A DNA stretch of 64,000 nt, taken from positions 24,375,201-24,439,200 of the forward strand of contig JAVTVX010000004.1 in the NCBI GenBank assembly GCA_033439265.1, in the 5' to 3' direction. The DNA is from Dillenia suffruticosa. Its lineage: Eukaryota; Streptophyta; Magnoliopsida; Dilleniales; Dilleniaceae. Position 1 is the stretch's first letter; each line of letters opens with the position of its first letter. Shown in pieces: positions 37,599 through 49,329 of the stretch. The position numbers and the translations under genes were made by a program. Under the pieces are notes generated by a model. It was not told the DNA's origin and made no database searches. It saw only the letters and a program-made list of their open reading frames with translations.

Positions 37599-39965
37599 CT
37601 AGAGAGGTTGCTGCATTGTAACAACAATAGGACTCGCAACCATGTGCTTCCCATCTTCCCAAATTAGAGACCCACTTGTCATACTAGTGCTTCCCGGTGC
37701 TAGCTTAACTGCCCTTTTCTGAACCCTCAATAGAAAATTCAGCTTCTGCCCCACTCTCCTAAACACCAGCTTCTCAGGTTGCACCATCACAGTTGCTCCT
37801 GCCGGCGGAATCACCTTCGCCACATACACCGACTTGGCGTCTCCAACATTGGTCACTGTCCTAATAAAATGTGTAGACATTTTTTGCTTCCCGTACTGCT
37901 GGAACACCACAGACATTGAAGGATAATTCAGATTGCCAACGTGGCCAGCCCGCCGCGCTCTATTGCAATCGGCTTTCTGCCTAGTGATGGCCTGGATGTT
38001 TGGGACCGTGTAGTTTGAGTTGCAGAGGAAGTCTATGTAATCGTACGAGGTGAGGTCGTATACAAGTCCAGGGTCGATGGCCTTTTGAGGATGAACATGG
38101 CCAGCTCCGAAGTCCATTACAGTGGATGCGTTTCCGGTTGATTCTTCCAGCATCGTGTTTCCGAGGTTGTCCGTAACGTAAGCTGTTGTCATCAATGCCG
38201 ATCGAATGGCGGCTGGACTCCATTCTGGATTAGCCGCTTTCAGCAAAGCAGCTAAGCCAGAAACATGAGGACATGCCATTGAAGTTCCAGATAGTATGTT
38301 GAACTCTGTCCTTCGTTTGTCCGAGGGCAGGCCCGATGGGCCGACCTTATCGGGCCAAGCTGCGAGGATATTCAATCCAGGGGCAATCACGTCTGGCTTC
38401 AGAATCTCCGGAGATTCGGGGTTCGGCCCGCGGGCAGAGAAGGAAGCAACAACGGGAGCAGGCTTGAGCCCTAGACGGGTTCCTCGGAAGACAATGGTGG
38501 CAGTGGCGGGATTCTTGGATTTGGAAGAGGAAGATACGTAGCGGCGGATAAGGTCACCGGAAGCGGCACCGACGGCGGTTGCGGGCAACACGTGGCAGTC
38601 AGCTACGAGCCCTTCACCGTCAAAGACACCGTTGGCCAGAATCATTCCGATTCCTCCGGCTTTTCTAACAACCTCTCCTTTCGCGACCCGTGAATTGATT
38701 CCTCTATCGCAGACGACGATTTTGCCTTTCACGAAGTTCGGATCTAACGAGCCTTCGAGACACAAAGAGGAAGAGTAACCGTCGCCACCTTCACTCCCGG
38801 CGTATGTTAGCGGGTACAGTCTGTTAAGATCCAAACCGGGTCCGCTGTATACGCTCTCGCCGGCGATTATTTTTCCGTTTCCCAGCTTGACTTCGGCGGG
38901 GAAGTCCCTGTCCATGCTTCCGGCACCGACGGTGGTGACCCAGGGAGCCACGTTTGTGACGGTAAGGCCTCCTGGACCACCGTTACCGGCAGAGGCAGAG
39001 ACGAAGATTCCGGCGTCAGATGCTCCGAAGGCGCCGATGGCAATGGCGTCGAGGTAGTACGGGACTACAACGCCTCCGACGCTGAGAGAGATGACATCGA
39101 CTCCGTCGGACACGGCAGCGTCGAACGCAGCGAGAATATCTGAGTCGTAGCAGCCCGCGTTCCAGCAAACCTTGTAAGCGGCAAGTCTCGCTTTTGGCGC
39201 CATTCCAGCAGCAACTCCACGCGCGTACCCGAGAGTCGAGGCCGGAAAAACATATCTCCCGGCGGCGATGGAGGCCGTGTGCGTTCCGTGTCCGTCGGAG
39301 TCTCTCGGGGACCGATACTCTGTCGTTTCATTCATTTTCCCGTTCGTGGCCTCATAACCTCCGCAGAAAAACCTAGCCCCGATCAGTTTTCTATTACAGG
39401 AGGTTGCCGGGAAATCGTCGCCGGAGACGCATTGGCCTTTCCATTTGGGAGGAATAGGACCGAGGTCTCGGTCGTTGAAGCTCTGCCTTTCAGGCCAGAT
39501 TCCGGTATCAATGACTCCGATAACCAGATCGGAACCGAAATCGGATTCCTTCAACAACCCCGCACTATCGGAGGTCTTCAAGCCCAGAAATTCAGGAGAC
39601 CGAGTAGTGTCGAGATGGCGAACCTGTTCGGGAACGACGGAGATGACGCCGGGGAGGTCTTCGAGCTTGCGCACTAGGGACGGAGAGAGCTTGGCGGAAA
39701 AGCCGTGGAGGACATTTTCGTAAGTGTGAATGACGCGAGTGATGGAATCATCAGCATGAGAAGAAGAAAGAGATTTGAGGGAGGCGTCGTACCAGTGCTT
39801 GTGAGTGGGGAAGATGGAGGGCTTGGCGTCGTGCTGGACTAGAACTATGTACGTCTTCTGCTCCTCGGAAGTTGAAAGGGAAAGAGGAACTACCGTTTTG
39901 GGTAACAAAATGAAGAGGGAGAGGAAGAGGAGAGGGAAAGGTTTGAATGGCGGAGATATCGCCAT
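37599..39965 (-). CDS. SBT1.5: Subtilisin-like serine protease SBT1.5, intronless
   Basis: A single uninterrupted frame of 788 residues. In order: a signal peptide (hydrophobic to about residue 29), an inhibitor I9 propeptide (about 38-119, ending in the conserved TTRSPEFLGL junction), and a peptidase S8 domain with catalytic Asp153 (VIGVIDTGIWPE), His226 (DGHGTHTAS), oxyanion Asn328 (SASAGNGGPG) and Ser562 (LSGTSMACPHVSG). A protease-associated domain is inserted at about 370-495 and a fibronectin-III-like domain lies at the C-terminus. Plant subtilases are secreted to the apoplast and process peptides and wall proteins. The sequence resembles Arabidopsis SBT1.5 closely in my recollection, including the QHDAKPSIFPTHKHWY start of the propeptide. 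Length is normal and all catalytic residues are present. Antisense open frames here are shadows. Confidence 0.96.
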   Translation of the reverse strand: MAISPPFKPFPLLFLSLFILLPKTVVPLSLSTSEEQKTYIVLVQHDAKPSIFPTHKHWYDASLKSLSSSHADDSITRVIHTYENVLHGFSAKLSPSLVRKLEDLPGVISVVPEQVRHLDTTRSPEFLGLKTSDSAGLLKESDFGSDLVIGVIDTGIWPERQSFNDRDLGPIPPKWKGQCVSGDDFPATSCNRKLIGARFFCGGYEATNGKMNETTEYRSPRDSDGHGTHTASIAAGRYVFPASTLGYARGVAAGMAPKARLAAYKVCWNAGCYDSDILAAFDAAVSDGVDVISLSVGGVVVPYYLDAIAIGAFGASDAGIFVSASAGNGGPGGLTVTNVAPWVTTVGAGSMDRDFPAEVKLGNGKIIAGESVYSGPGLDLNRLYPLTYAGSEGGDGYSSSLCLEGSLDPNFVKGKIVVCDRGINSRVAKGEVVRKAGGIGMILANGVFDGEGLVADCHVLPATAVGAASGDLIRRYVSSSSKSKNPATATIVFRGTRLGLKPAPVVASFSARGPNPESPEILKPDVIAPGLNILAAWPDKVGPSGLPSDKRRTEFNILSGTSMACPHVSGLAALLKAANPEWSPAAIRSALMTTAYVTDNLGNTMLEESTGNASTVMDFGAGHVHPQKAIDPGLVYDLTSYDYIDFLCNSNYTVPNIQAITRQKADCNRARRAGHVGNLNYPSMSVVFQQYGKQKMSTHFIRTVTNVGDAKSVYVAKVIPPAGATVMVQPEKLVFRRVGQKLNFLLRVQKRAVKLAPGSTSMTSGSLIWEDGKHMVASPIVVTMQQPL

Positions 39966-40022
39966 TAGGGAGTGGGGGATTGCTCTGCTCTGCTCTGCTC
40001 TGGTCTGGTCTGGTGTTATAAG

Positions 40023-40079
40023 GAGAGAGAGAGAGAGAGAGCTCAGTGATGTTAATTATGTAAAGACGTATCGTGGTTT

Positions 40080-40115
<36 letters not shown>

Positions 40116-40253
40116 ATGTCATTTTGTGGTGTCCGTGACCCTGACGGGGCCGGACCAGAGCAGAGTGAGGCTCCCTAGCTAAGTAAATAGCAGCAGCATT
40201 AAACAGTGCGCAGTAGCTTTTGTACATTTGTAGAGGGCGGGTTAAAGTGGAAG

Positions 40254-40305
<52 letters not shown>
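40023..40305. repeat. Three (GA)n arrays upstream of SBT1.5
   Basis: Pure GA arrays at 40023-40041, 40083-40113 and 40256-40305, within 60-340 bases upstream of the SBT1.5 start codon. On the coding strand they read CT. They lie where the 5' UTR and core promoter should be. Confidence 0.95.
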
Positions 40306-40309
<4 letters not shown>

Positions 40310-42101
40310 GAGATTTTTCCAAATGAACCATCCGAACTGTACTTTAGAGCTAACGCATCTAATTCTGGTCCAACCCATGCACCCTAATTGGGTATAGAAG
40401 AGGATTAGTTTAGAGTTGAATCCTAATTTTTGTTTTGTGAAATTCATGATTTTGATTCTTCTGGGGACTCAATTGCGGAGATCGTAAGCGTTTATGTTAT
40501 TCATGGTTCCATGCAAATCTATTAGTTTAGAGAAATGTATTTTTGAAAAGAATTGCGAAGACTATAGTCTTCTGTTTTCCTTTATTAATCTTTATACTAT
40601 TTTATTTTACTTATAATATTGGTCAAAATTAAATTGTCATTAAAGAATTAAAATTTTTAAAACTAGTAATAATTTCTTGTATTAAAAACCCTATTTAATA
40701 TCTGGTTAATTCAACTTCTATTTTTTTTTTCAAACACCACACAAAGAGGCTCTTGAGAACAATATTTATATTTTAAATTTAATATTTTGTGGCTAATAAA
40801 ACTTTTAAAATAATGTTGGAAGAGAATTGCTATGCTGATTAAGCATTTTCACCCTTTAATATGATTAAAAAAGAAAACCTTATAATATCTGCATCTCTAT
40901 ATGTCCAGTAATTTTTAAAATTTTATGATTCTTTCGGTTATTATCAATTATTCTATAATTTTATAGAATTTGTAACTATCATATGGTTGACCGTTATTTA
41001 ACAATCACAATTTATGGGATGGAAATTCTAGAAATATCCATAGATTTTCATGCATGTCACAGATTTGTGTGACAAATGGTAAGATGAAAGAAGGGAAGGG
41101 GGTTTGGGTCAGACAGGGAGACCACCGGACAGACAAATCTTGGGCGTGGGGGAGGACTTGTCATCACATATATGTGTAAGCATATCACCACATGCATGCG
41201 ATTGTTGAGTTGTGTGGTGTAGGCCGCAGAGCGCAGAAAACTGAGCTGAGAAGCAGCACACGTTCTCTTGGGTGCAGAATCTCCGCACGTGCCACACAAC
41301 ACCCTTTTGGCAAATAAACTTTGTTTAAAGTGCCATCCAAGTCATTGCACTTGTATTCTTATTGAATAGTCCTAAACCCAAGAATCAAAATAAAAAGGAA
41401 ATTAGATAATACCCCCCAAGTTTCTTCTCCCAATGCAACCACCCCCTCCTTTCCTAATAAAGTACAAGAATTTTGGAGTTAAGAAGATTTTTTTGGGAGA
41501 AAATATCAAACTATGCTAGTTCAAAGTAAGAATAAATGTATTTTGTATGACACAACTATATATCTACCACGTTATTCTAATATATCTACCCATTCACAAC
41601 GCCATCAAAAGATTACCTGCTTACTTTTAAGATGGTTTGGATTGGACTCCCCAAAACAAGTGTGCAGTCCGTGGTGAGTGAGGGACGAGAAATACGAGGG
41701 CAGCTAGAGGGAATTCAAAGGGATATGTTTTTTAGTGGTAGTGGACAATGGACAGTGGTCAAATCATTGCCATTTGAAATGGAAGCGGAAGAAAGAACAT
41801 GCAAACGAATTGGGGATTGTGGATGCAAACTCAACAACTGACATCGACTCAACTGATGAACCTTTACAGTTGTGGGGATGGAGTGGGTACAGAATGTTTG
41901 GATTATTTGCCAAAAAAGGAAAAGAAATTTTAAAGGGTGAAAAAGAGTCTCACTGTCAAAGCAATGATTGTACGCAAGATTTGGTCTCTATTAGCTGTGT
42001 CATACAATATTGAATAAATATGGACATCGGTGTATTTACCATATCTAGTGTTTAATTAATGCATCAATAACATCATATAATACACGTTTATATTGGGGGG
42101 A

Positions 42102-42102
42102 A

Positions 42103-42145
<43 letters not shown>
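42102..42145. repeat. (GA)n microsatellite with a GATA interruption
   Basis: GA array of about 44 bases, preceded by a G-run. Confidence 0.95.
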
Positions 42146-42148
<3 letters not shown>

Positions 42149-42478
42149 CAACGTAGTTAGAGGGCTAATAGAGAGGCTTTTTTGTATGTCTATGCTTTTT
42201 ATGGTTAGCATCTACCATTGGTAGGCCGAGAGGGAGTAGATAAAGTGCTGTGCCCTAATATCCACCTTTGAACTGTATCAGTGACGTGAAATTTACTTGC
42301 ACAAAATACTGAATACAAAGTTAAGAGGTACCCACAAAAATGCCTGACCTATAATTCTATGCATACCAGTAGGGTTTTATGTGCGTGTGTGAATGAAATC
42401 TATGCGCAACAATAATGAGGTTTGTTTAGTCCATTGAGAGTGAATGAGTGTGTGGGGGTGGAAGGAACTGCAGACTGC

Positions 42479-42503
42479 GGGGGGTGGGGGGTGGGGGGTG
42501 GGG
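42479..42503 (+). other. G-quadruplex-forming motif
   Basis: Four G-runs of 6, 6, 6 and 4 bases separated by single T loops. This is a textbook pattern for a very stable parallel G-quadruplex on the plus strand. Confidence 0.85.
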
Positions 42504-45500
42504 TGCATCTGCGCATGGAGTAGAAGACAGTTGTCAACATCATCTTTGCCATTGCATTGCCGCATCCTCCCCCAAATCATTGTAAATTTAGGAACCTAAA
42601 ATAACAGGTGGGACCCTTCATACGCTTCCTAAACTTTTTTGACTTGAAACCATTTGTTGCTGTTGCGGAGACCTACAATTTTGGTAAATGGTCGCATGGG
42701 CTTGGTAATTGCTACCCTCTTTATGAATAGGCACTTGTTGCGACCCTCTTTTTGAAGAGTTACGCTTTCAGGCTACGCCGAGTTCCTTGCAGAGAGTTAT
42801 TTTGAGCCCCATGGGCATTCTATACCTATTGGTTCAAAACACTGCAATGGCAATTTACATTGGAAAATGATATAGTGCCTGGCACTCGGGGCACTATGGG
42901 TTAATTTGTTAAATGAATGAACCAAGTGCAAAAATGATATATATGTGTTCCTTTTAAAGGGGAAACCTTGGTAAAATTTAAATAAACTCTTTAATGAGTC
43001 GAATCAAGGTTAAACAAGATATACAAAAACTAGTTATGGCTCACCTTTTTGGCTTGCGCAAAATGCCCCGTTGAGTTTTGGGGGTTGAGATTAAGAAAGT
43101 GGATATGGATCATAAGACGTTACATAACAATGATGTAAATGAGCTTCACTTGTGGTCGTGGTGGGGATCCTCCTCTGCATCAACCTCATCATTAGACACC
43201 AATCTCCCTCTTGCCCCTCCCTGCGCATTTAATAACGATTCGCGGAAGGTGAAATTCAAACTTCGAATACCGACAAAGGGCCCATAGCACCACAGTCACT
43301 TTGGGAAAAAAGAAGAAGGGGACATTATTTTCTCTCTTTCTTGTCAATGTCAATAAAAGTGAAGTGTGACATTTTTGCAAAAGGAGCACCCAACCCACGG
43401 AGTGTTCGTTTTCTAGCCGTGGTTAAAAGGGTAAAACTCAAGGAAATATCCATATTCAAATCGTTCACACAACAAAGTTTTTAGATCTTTCTATTAAGGG
43501 GTCAAAAGAAAAAGAAAACAATAATAATGTACTATTGATTTTCTATTTTTGTAAATTAAATGATATAACACTACAAGGTTAGTTAATATAATAAAAATAT
43601 GTGATTTTGTTATAAAAAAATTGAAATTATGGAAAAGGAGAAACATTTACCCAACTGACCAAAAAAGGACATGCAACATAAACCTATCAGTGGAGAAATT
43701 TTCATAATCAGATTCAACTATTCAAAAGATTTGGTTCGATCAAATCATGTTGAAATGGAATAATAAAACTTAGTTGTTTTATGATTGTATTTTATGAACC
43801 ATCAGCAAAACATTGATACAGTTGAAAAGTAGGGAAGTAGGAGTCCCACAATGGATATAAGGAGGGAAGACAGGCAAAAACAAGAAAAGGAGAGTAGGAC
43901 AGAGACAGAATCAACCAAGTGCGGGAGATTAAACCCCTCCATGAGACCATGACAGTGTTAAAAATAAATAAATAAATAAAAATAATAATAAAGCTTCACA
44001 ATGAGGGTCAGAGGGAAAGATGGTCGGGTGGGGTTAGCATGCAGTTCACATGCAATTATTGAAAGTCTCATTATTGGGGTGTTTAAAGCAAAATATGGGG
44101 TTGAGGCCAAGGCATGGCCCTTTCTGGGGTTTGGTTTTAAATTGAAAAGTAAAATACACTTAGAAAAATCCTTACTTTTTTCCCCCCAGAGTCTTCTTAT
44201 CTCTTAAAACTTTTTTGTGAGGAGCTGTGAAACACTATATATAGACTATTGTTTGAAAAAGCATGAACTTTGTAAAGAAGGTTCTTGCATCTTCTCTCCA
44301 ATCTACATGGGGGTGGCCCTTCTACAAATCATTGTCCTCTAATCTTTGATTACTTTTGCAAAACCCCAGAATTTCAAAAGTAATTTGCGACGAGTGACAT
44401 GACATTAACTAGGAAAATATAGTATAATTTCAAAAGTTTTTTTTTTTTTTTTAACTTACAGAAGGTTTGTATGCAAATAATTATGAATTTTTATAGTTAC
44501 AACCAACAAGTTTTATACTCTTAGTCTTGTTTATCTGGTATGAAAATTATCTCAACATCTCATAATATTAACTAAATTTATATAATATATATAGACACAC
44601 ACAAAATATGATGTTACAATACAACAACGTAGTTCTGAATATAGCTATTTTCCTTCCTCTCCAATACAACAGTTGGTCTTCTATACACCAAAATCAACTT
44701 CCGAGCTAATATTGCCATCAGGCATTTATTATAGAGGAGACGACAACTACTTTTCATTGGATAACTTCCACCTTCCATAAGTAATGTATCATTGAAGAAA
44801 GGAGCCAATTAAGCTATCCCATGGTCCTGAATTATCCTAGGTCCTATATACGCAAACCCTAGTTGCATGCACATGTCTTCTTCTACCTTGCATTTATCAT
44901 TTTAATTCAGATTCCCCCATTTCTCTAACACCAAGCATGTTAGGTATCTGCCATTCCCACAAGTATTCAACCACATTTCAACAGTTGTAAACCATTTTCC
45001 TTAAGTTGCTGTGTATCATAACAACAACAACTAGAGAGGTGAAACTAGAGACTACCCACGAATATTTGAGTCACACCACTGACGGACATTATTTGTAAGA
45101 CTACCCATGACCACATAATTTTCTCTTAATGTGAAATGTCTGATCTGAATTATAACTATTAAATGTGCTATTTTTACTCTTACCAGATAGACACTATTTT
45201 CACTTATTAGCTTACTACACAATTTCTACAAAAGCAAAAATTGAAGTTAGAGCAAACACATGTAGGAACCACTCCAGGCTTTCCTCAGGTAGAATTTTTC
45301 CTAGTATGTCCAACAAAACAAACATGCCCCCCCCCCAAAAAAAAAAACTAATGATAAATCAAAACAACCCGCTAGATGATCCCATGGATGCCATAGAGGA
45401 GGTACTTTAGCAGGCCTAAAGATTTTAGTAATGGAGCAGCAGTCAAAAAAATGCAACCACCTTCTACTTACTCCAGCCCAGTAGACATGCTCACCATCTA

Positions 45501-46969
45501 AGGAAATTCAACTTCAACATAGGGATACCTACTTCTTTAGAAGCACATAGTTGTAGCAAATGCAACCTTAAATTAGTGAATCGGTTAACAGTAAGTGCAG
45601 GTGGTCATTTGTATAAGCTTTCGTCCTCCTAATAGTTTAATTTACCTTCCATATGGTGACCTTAGGCAACTTATGACAGGAACCGATTAATGATGTATTG
45701 CGAGTTACTAATGTATTTCAATAACTATAGATTTTAATATCTTGTGCGATGCCACCAAAAGAAAAATCTTTTTAAAAAATTGGCAATGAACCATCTTGAG
45801 TTGTCAGGGGGGGGGGTTAGATTGTTGATCTTCTACTCCCGTCTACGTTAGCATGCGGTCTTACGACAAAGTCAAGTGAGAGGTCAATCAAGAAGACCAA
45901 GAAAGTTACAAGCTCAAGGAAGTCTAGAGAGAAAATAGACGGTACACTCCCTTGATTAATCCTCAAAATTTCAACTCCTTGGGACAAACTATTCTGTCTT
46001 TTACTTAGATCCGTGCCCTCTGCACCTAATCAAGTAGAAAGGGGAATTTGATGGAATCAGACTCCATGTAAAGGAACGGAGATTAGCTTAAACTATATGT
46101 TTCTCAGTAAAGATCCAAGACATGTCTTAAGACTCCATGACAGGTGAAAACGAATCCTCAATATGTTTAACAGGTCATTAACTAATCACTAATGCATTGA
46201 AGGCTGTTTGTTACAACTGACTCTCTAACAGCAGTGCCTAGGATAGATAATTCTTGTTATAATAATAGTCTAGAGAATTCCGAAACATGTGGTTAACTCG
46301 AACAAGGTCAATTTCCAGTATATTTTCCTTGTCTACTATTTTTGACAAATCAAAACACAAGCATAGACAAGGATTGCACATAAGAAAATTAGGAAGAGAG
46401 AGGATACGGCAGAATAATACCTACACAACTATGAGCATTCATTGACAAGCAATGACTATGATAAACATGTACCAATGTGGGTTCATATCGGTTCTAAATG
46501 ATGATCTTCCCTTATACTAGTTTACAGATAGTAGCAACATTATGCCATCTCTTACCAACCTATTGTCAGCCAGGGGACATCAACAAAGTATACTTCCAAA
46601 TAATGACAACTCGCCACCAACCCAATTCATTCACTAATATGCCTATGCACCTGGTTACGTTGAATTTAATTCGGAGACCAATTTTCACTTGTTTTATCCA
46701 CATAATGTTTTTGGACATAAATTAAATGTATGCCTATCGCCACATTGCCATTCTAAAAATAATTTTGACATGAATTATCCTATCCAAGAACAACAATTGG
46801 ACAATCAAAATGAGGTGGGCCTCTCGATACAAATATCTTTTTATTTAGAAATTTCTTTCTTTTTTAATTCGAGAATAGAGAGAGGAAGAGGAAAGAAGAA
46901 GAGATTGGTGTAAGACATTACGGTTTTTGTTCAATGATGAACTTCATGTGTTAACATTATCCAAGAATC

Positions 46970-47662
46970 TCATAAATTCACAACGTTAACAGAAAATCTA
47001 TATATACCAGCAGGAAATGTGCAAATATCCGCTCGCCTTCTCAACATAGAAACTTCACTTAGGACACCTTCTCCAATGCTTAACCTTCGCAAGCTGCATT
47101 GCCTTATGGACTGACATGAACAAGGTTCCAACATTCCGGCGCGCTTGGATTCGGAGCATTTAACGTTAACAATGATTTCCCGTATCTTGGCGGCAACATA
47201 TTTGGAAATGCAGTCTAGGCAGAAGGAATGGTAGCAGCAGTTGTTCCGGAACATTTCGCAAGTGGGTCTGGCGTCCATGCATATTATGCAGAAGGTTCTA
47301 GAAGACTCTCCTTTTTCCTTCTTCATTGCTGGACTTTGCTTGAGGGGGCGGCAGAGTATTTATTTTCAGATAACATTGTTGAGGAGGACACTACGGAGGA
47401 AAAAAAGACACTCTAGGAAACTCAAGGATTGAGAATACTTGTCGTCGGAGATAGGAAAGAGTTCGTCCTCGTCAGTGAGAGCAGCGAAGCAGGAATCGTC
47501 GACGAGGAGGGAGGAGAGGACACGAGTTGAGGCCGAGGTTTCTTCTCCTGCTTCTGCTTCTGCTTCTGCTTCTGCTTCTGATTCCACTGTGCTGGTCTTC
47601 TCCTTCTTGGTCGATGCTGATGATGATGATGATTTTAATTGACGTTTTCTTTTCCCTGCCAT
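46970..47662 (-). pseudogene. RBR-type E3 ubiquitin ligase pseudogene
   Basis: The frame starts MAGKRKRQLKSS at 47662 and runs through an acidic region with a Glu-Ala hexanucleotide repeat to SQSLSFLE. The same frame then meets TGA and TAA stops at about 47353-47368 and reopens as KGESSRTFCIICMDARPTCE followed by CYHSFCLDCISKYVAAKI, a clear RING1 domain of RBR ligases. After LEPCSCQSI the IBR region is missing. In a shifted frame QLAKVKHWRRCPK, stop, SFYVEKASGYLHISC follows, which is the start of RING2 with a Cys codon changed to TGA. The rest of RING2, with the catalytic Cys, is absent. Working family members pass ubiquitin from RING1-bound E2 to a RING2 Cys, so this copy cannot function. 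Confidence 0.8.
47540..47580 (-). repeat. Hexanucleotide repeat coding for (Glu-Ala)n
   Basis: About six CTGCTT units (plus strand) that read as Glu-Ala repeats in the RBR pseudogene frame. Confidence 0.9.
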
Positions 47663-49329
47663 TTTAATTTAAAGAGACTTGGGTACTATGGATGGAAACG
47701 AAAACCAGAAAAAGGAACGGGCTTTGGGGAAGATAAAAAGGAGGGTTGATGGTCTCGTATTCTGTCAAGAGAGGCGAGTCTCTCTCTCTCTCTCTCTCTC
47801 AATTCCAATAATGATTGCTCGCTTCATTGGTCCAAGTAATCACGCTCTGGTAGGAAATTTCTATTTTTTTTAAATCTCGTTCTGGGGGCTCTGATGAACA
47901 AGTTGTGTACTAATTCCCTGTTTTGTTCATCCATTCATCCACACAAATGAGAGGAAGGACGCATACCTCAATTCCCAATGTATAAGAATCCATCCAACTT
48001 CTCCTTACCCAATCGATGACCTTTCTACAAATTTATCATCATCATCACCATTATTATTACCATTCTTATTATTATTATTATTTTATATAAGATTGCCCGG
48101 TATAACTTTGAGAGGCTTTTTTTTGTGGCCTACAAACCTCTTTTATCATAAAATGCAGCGATTAGAGTTTAACCTTTCTTGTTCCCTATTGACATTTTCA
48201 TCTGCACATAAGCAAAGGCAACCTGCTGGCATCACAGAAAATTTGTCTTCAACATCCTGTATCATCTTCATAAAACGCATAACATTTATAATTCGCGAAA
48301 TGCAAACTTAAATGTGATGCAACCTGAGGTTTCCAGGCAGAGTCACTCTCCCCATTCTCCAAATTGAATGGTAGTAACTGAGCCGATTCAAACCTTTCCA
48401 AAGCTTCTAAAATACCAGGCCGTAGCTCGTGGTAGAACATATGGCACACAAATGCAAAGGCTTTCTTGCAGACACGACAATCATCTCCGAATCCAACAAC
48501 GTGCAAATACCATGAGAAAGGCTAGATTTAGGTAACTGGTGGGAAGAAAAGAATACCCGTAAAAATTCCAGTTCTCCGTTTTTTTTCTTTTTTTTTTTTG
48601 TTTTTAGATATATCTGAATTTTATCCGATTAATCCGATTCAAATACTGTAAGACCCATTTTAGGGATCAACTCTCTCAAATCATTTTTCGTCATTCTCAA
48701 AACCCTAACAAGGGAGTAAAGTATCCAAGAAGTTTGATTAAATAGTAATTCTTTGTAGGCACCGCCAATGTCACCTCCACACATCAAAATGCATCACCAA
48801 GTTTCACAATGTTCAAGAGTTACTTTGCCGATCATAGATTTCAGAGAAATATATTTTCCAGTTCACCACACAAATATATCAGCCTAATTGAATGCGTGAA
48901 TCACCACGAGCAAAGGGAAAAACAACTCGCATATCATCATAAAACTATATCAGCTATGAATTTTGACAGCAGATTGCAATCCATTTACAGCGACCCCATC
49001 TAAAATTTAAGCATTTCTACACCATCCTAAACCAACTTGTTATCAGAAATCAGTATAAATGACGCCTCCTTTGTGGAGGATTCAGCCTCTATTTCTTTCC
49101 ATTTGTTATGTTCTCCTCCACTCCCATGCCACATTCTTCCCAGTACTCGACTATCATGGTCCTCATGGATACAGAGCAGTGAGAACAAATTTGATTATAC
49201 ACGTGATGCCCCAACCATGTGCGAGTGCTTCTTCACACATAAGAAGAAGGGGAAACTAAACCTACAAAAAAAAGCAAAAATAGAAGACAAAATTATACCA
49301 AGTCAGAGGGGGCGAGAGACAGCAACTCC
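47663..49329. other. Intergenic between the RBR pseudogene and the ARID gene
   Basis: A TC array lies at 47779-47800, close to the pseudogene start. A coding-like fragment lies at 48249-48530 (see separate entry). 49000-49329 is the probable 3' UTR and flank of the ARID gene. Confidence 0.5.
48249..48530 (-). pseudogene. Unidentified coding-like fragment
   Basis: The minus strand reads HVVGFGDDCRVCKKAFAF, then CHMFYHELRPGILEALERFE and further open codons to a stop at 48249. Composition is protein-like with two Cys pairs, but I do not recognise the family. A possible splice acceptor is not clear. It may be one exon of a relic gene. Confidence 0.3.

Larger units (their letters stand above)
39966..46969. 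other. Gene-poor intergenic region upstream of SBT1.5
   Basis: 39966-40400 is the SBT1.5 promoter side with three GA arrays. The rest holds a G-quadruplex motif (42479-42503), a GA array (42102-42145), and a C-run followed by an A-run near 45328-45347. None of the short open frames has a recognisable domain, and I see no tRNA, rRNA or known miRNA. Confidence 0.55.

Noticed and set aside
38296-39723. Several antisense open frames
   Set aside because: They are shadows of the GC-rich, intronless SBT1.5 gene on the other strand.
40206-40397. Open frames made of Arg-Glu or Leu-Ser repeats (here, and at 59213-59497, 62704-62940 and others)
   Set aside because: They are translations of GA/CT microsatellites, not genes.
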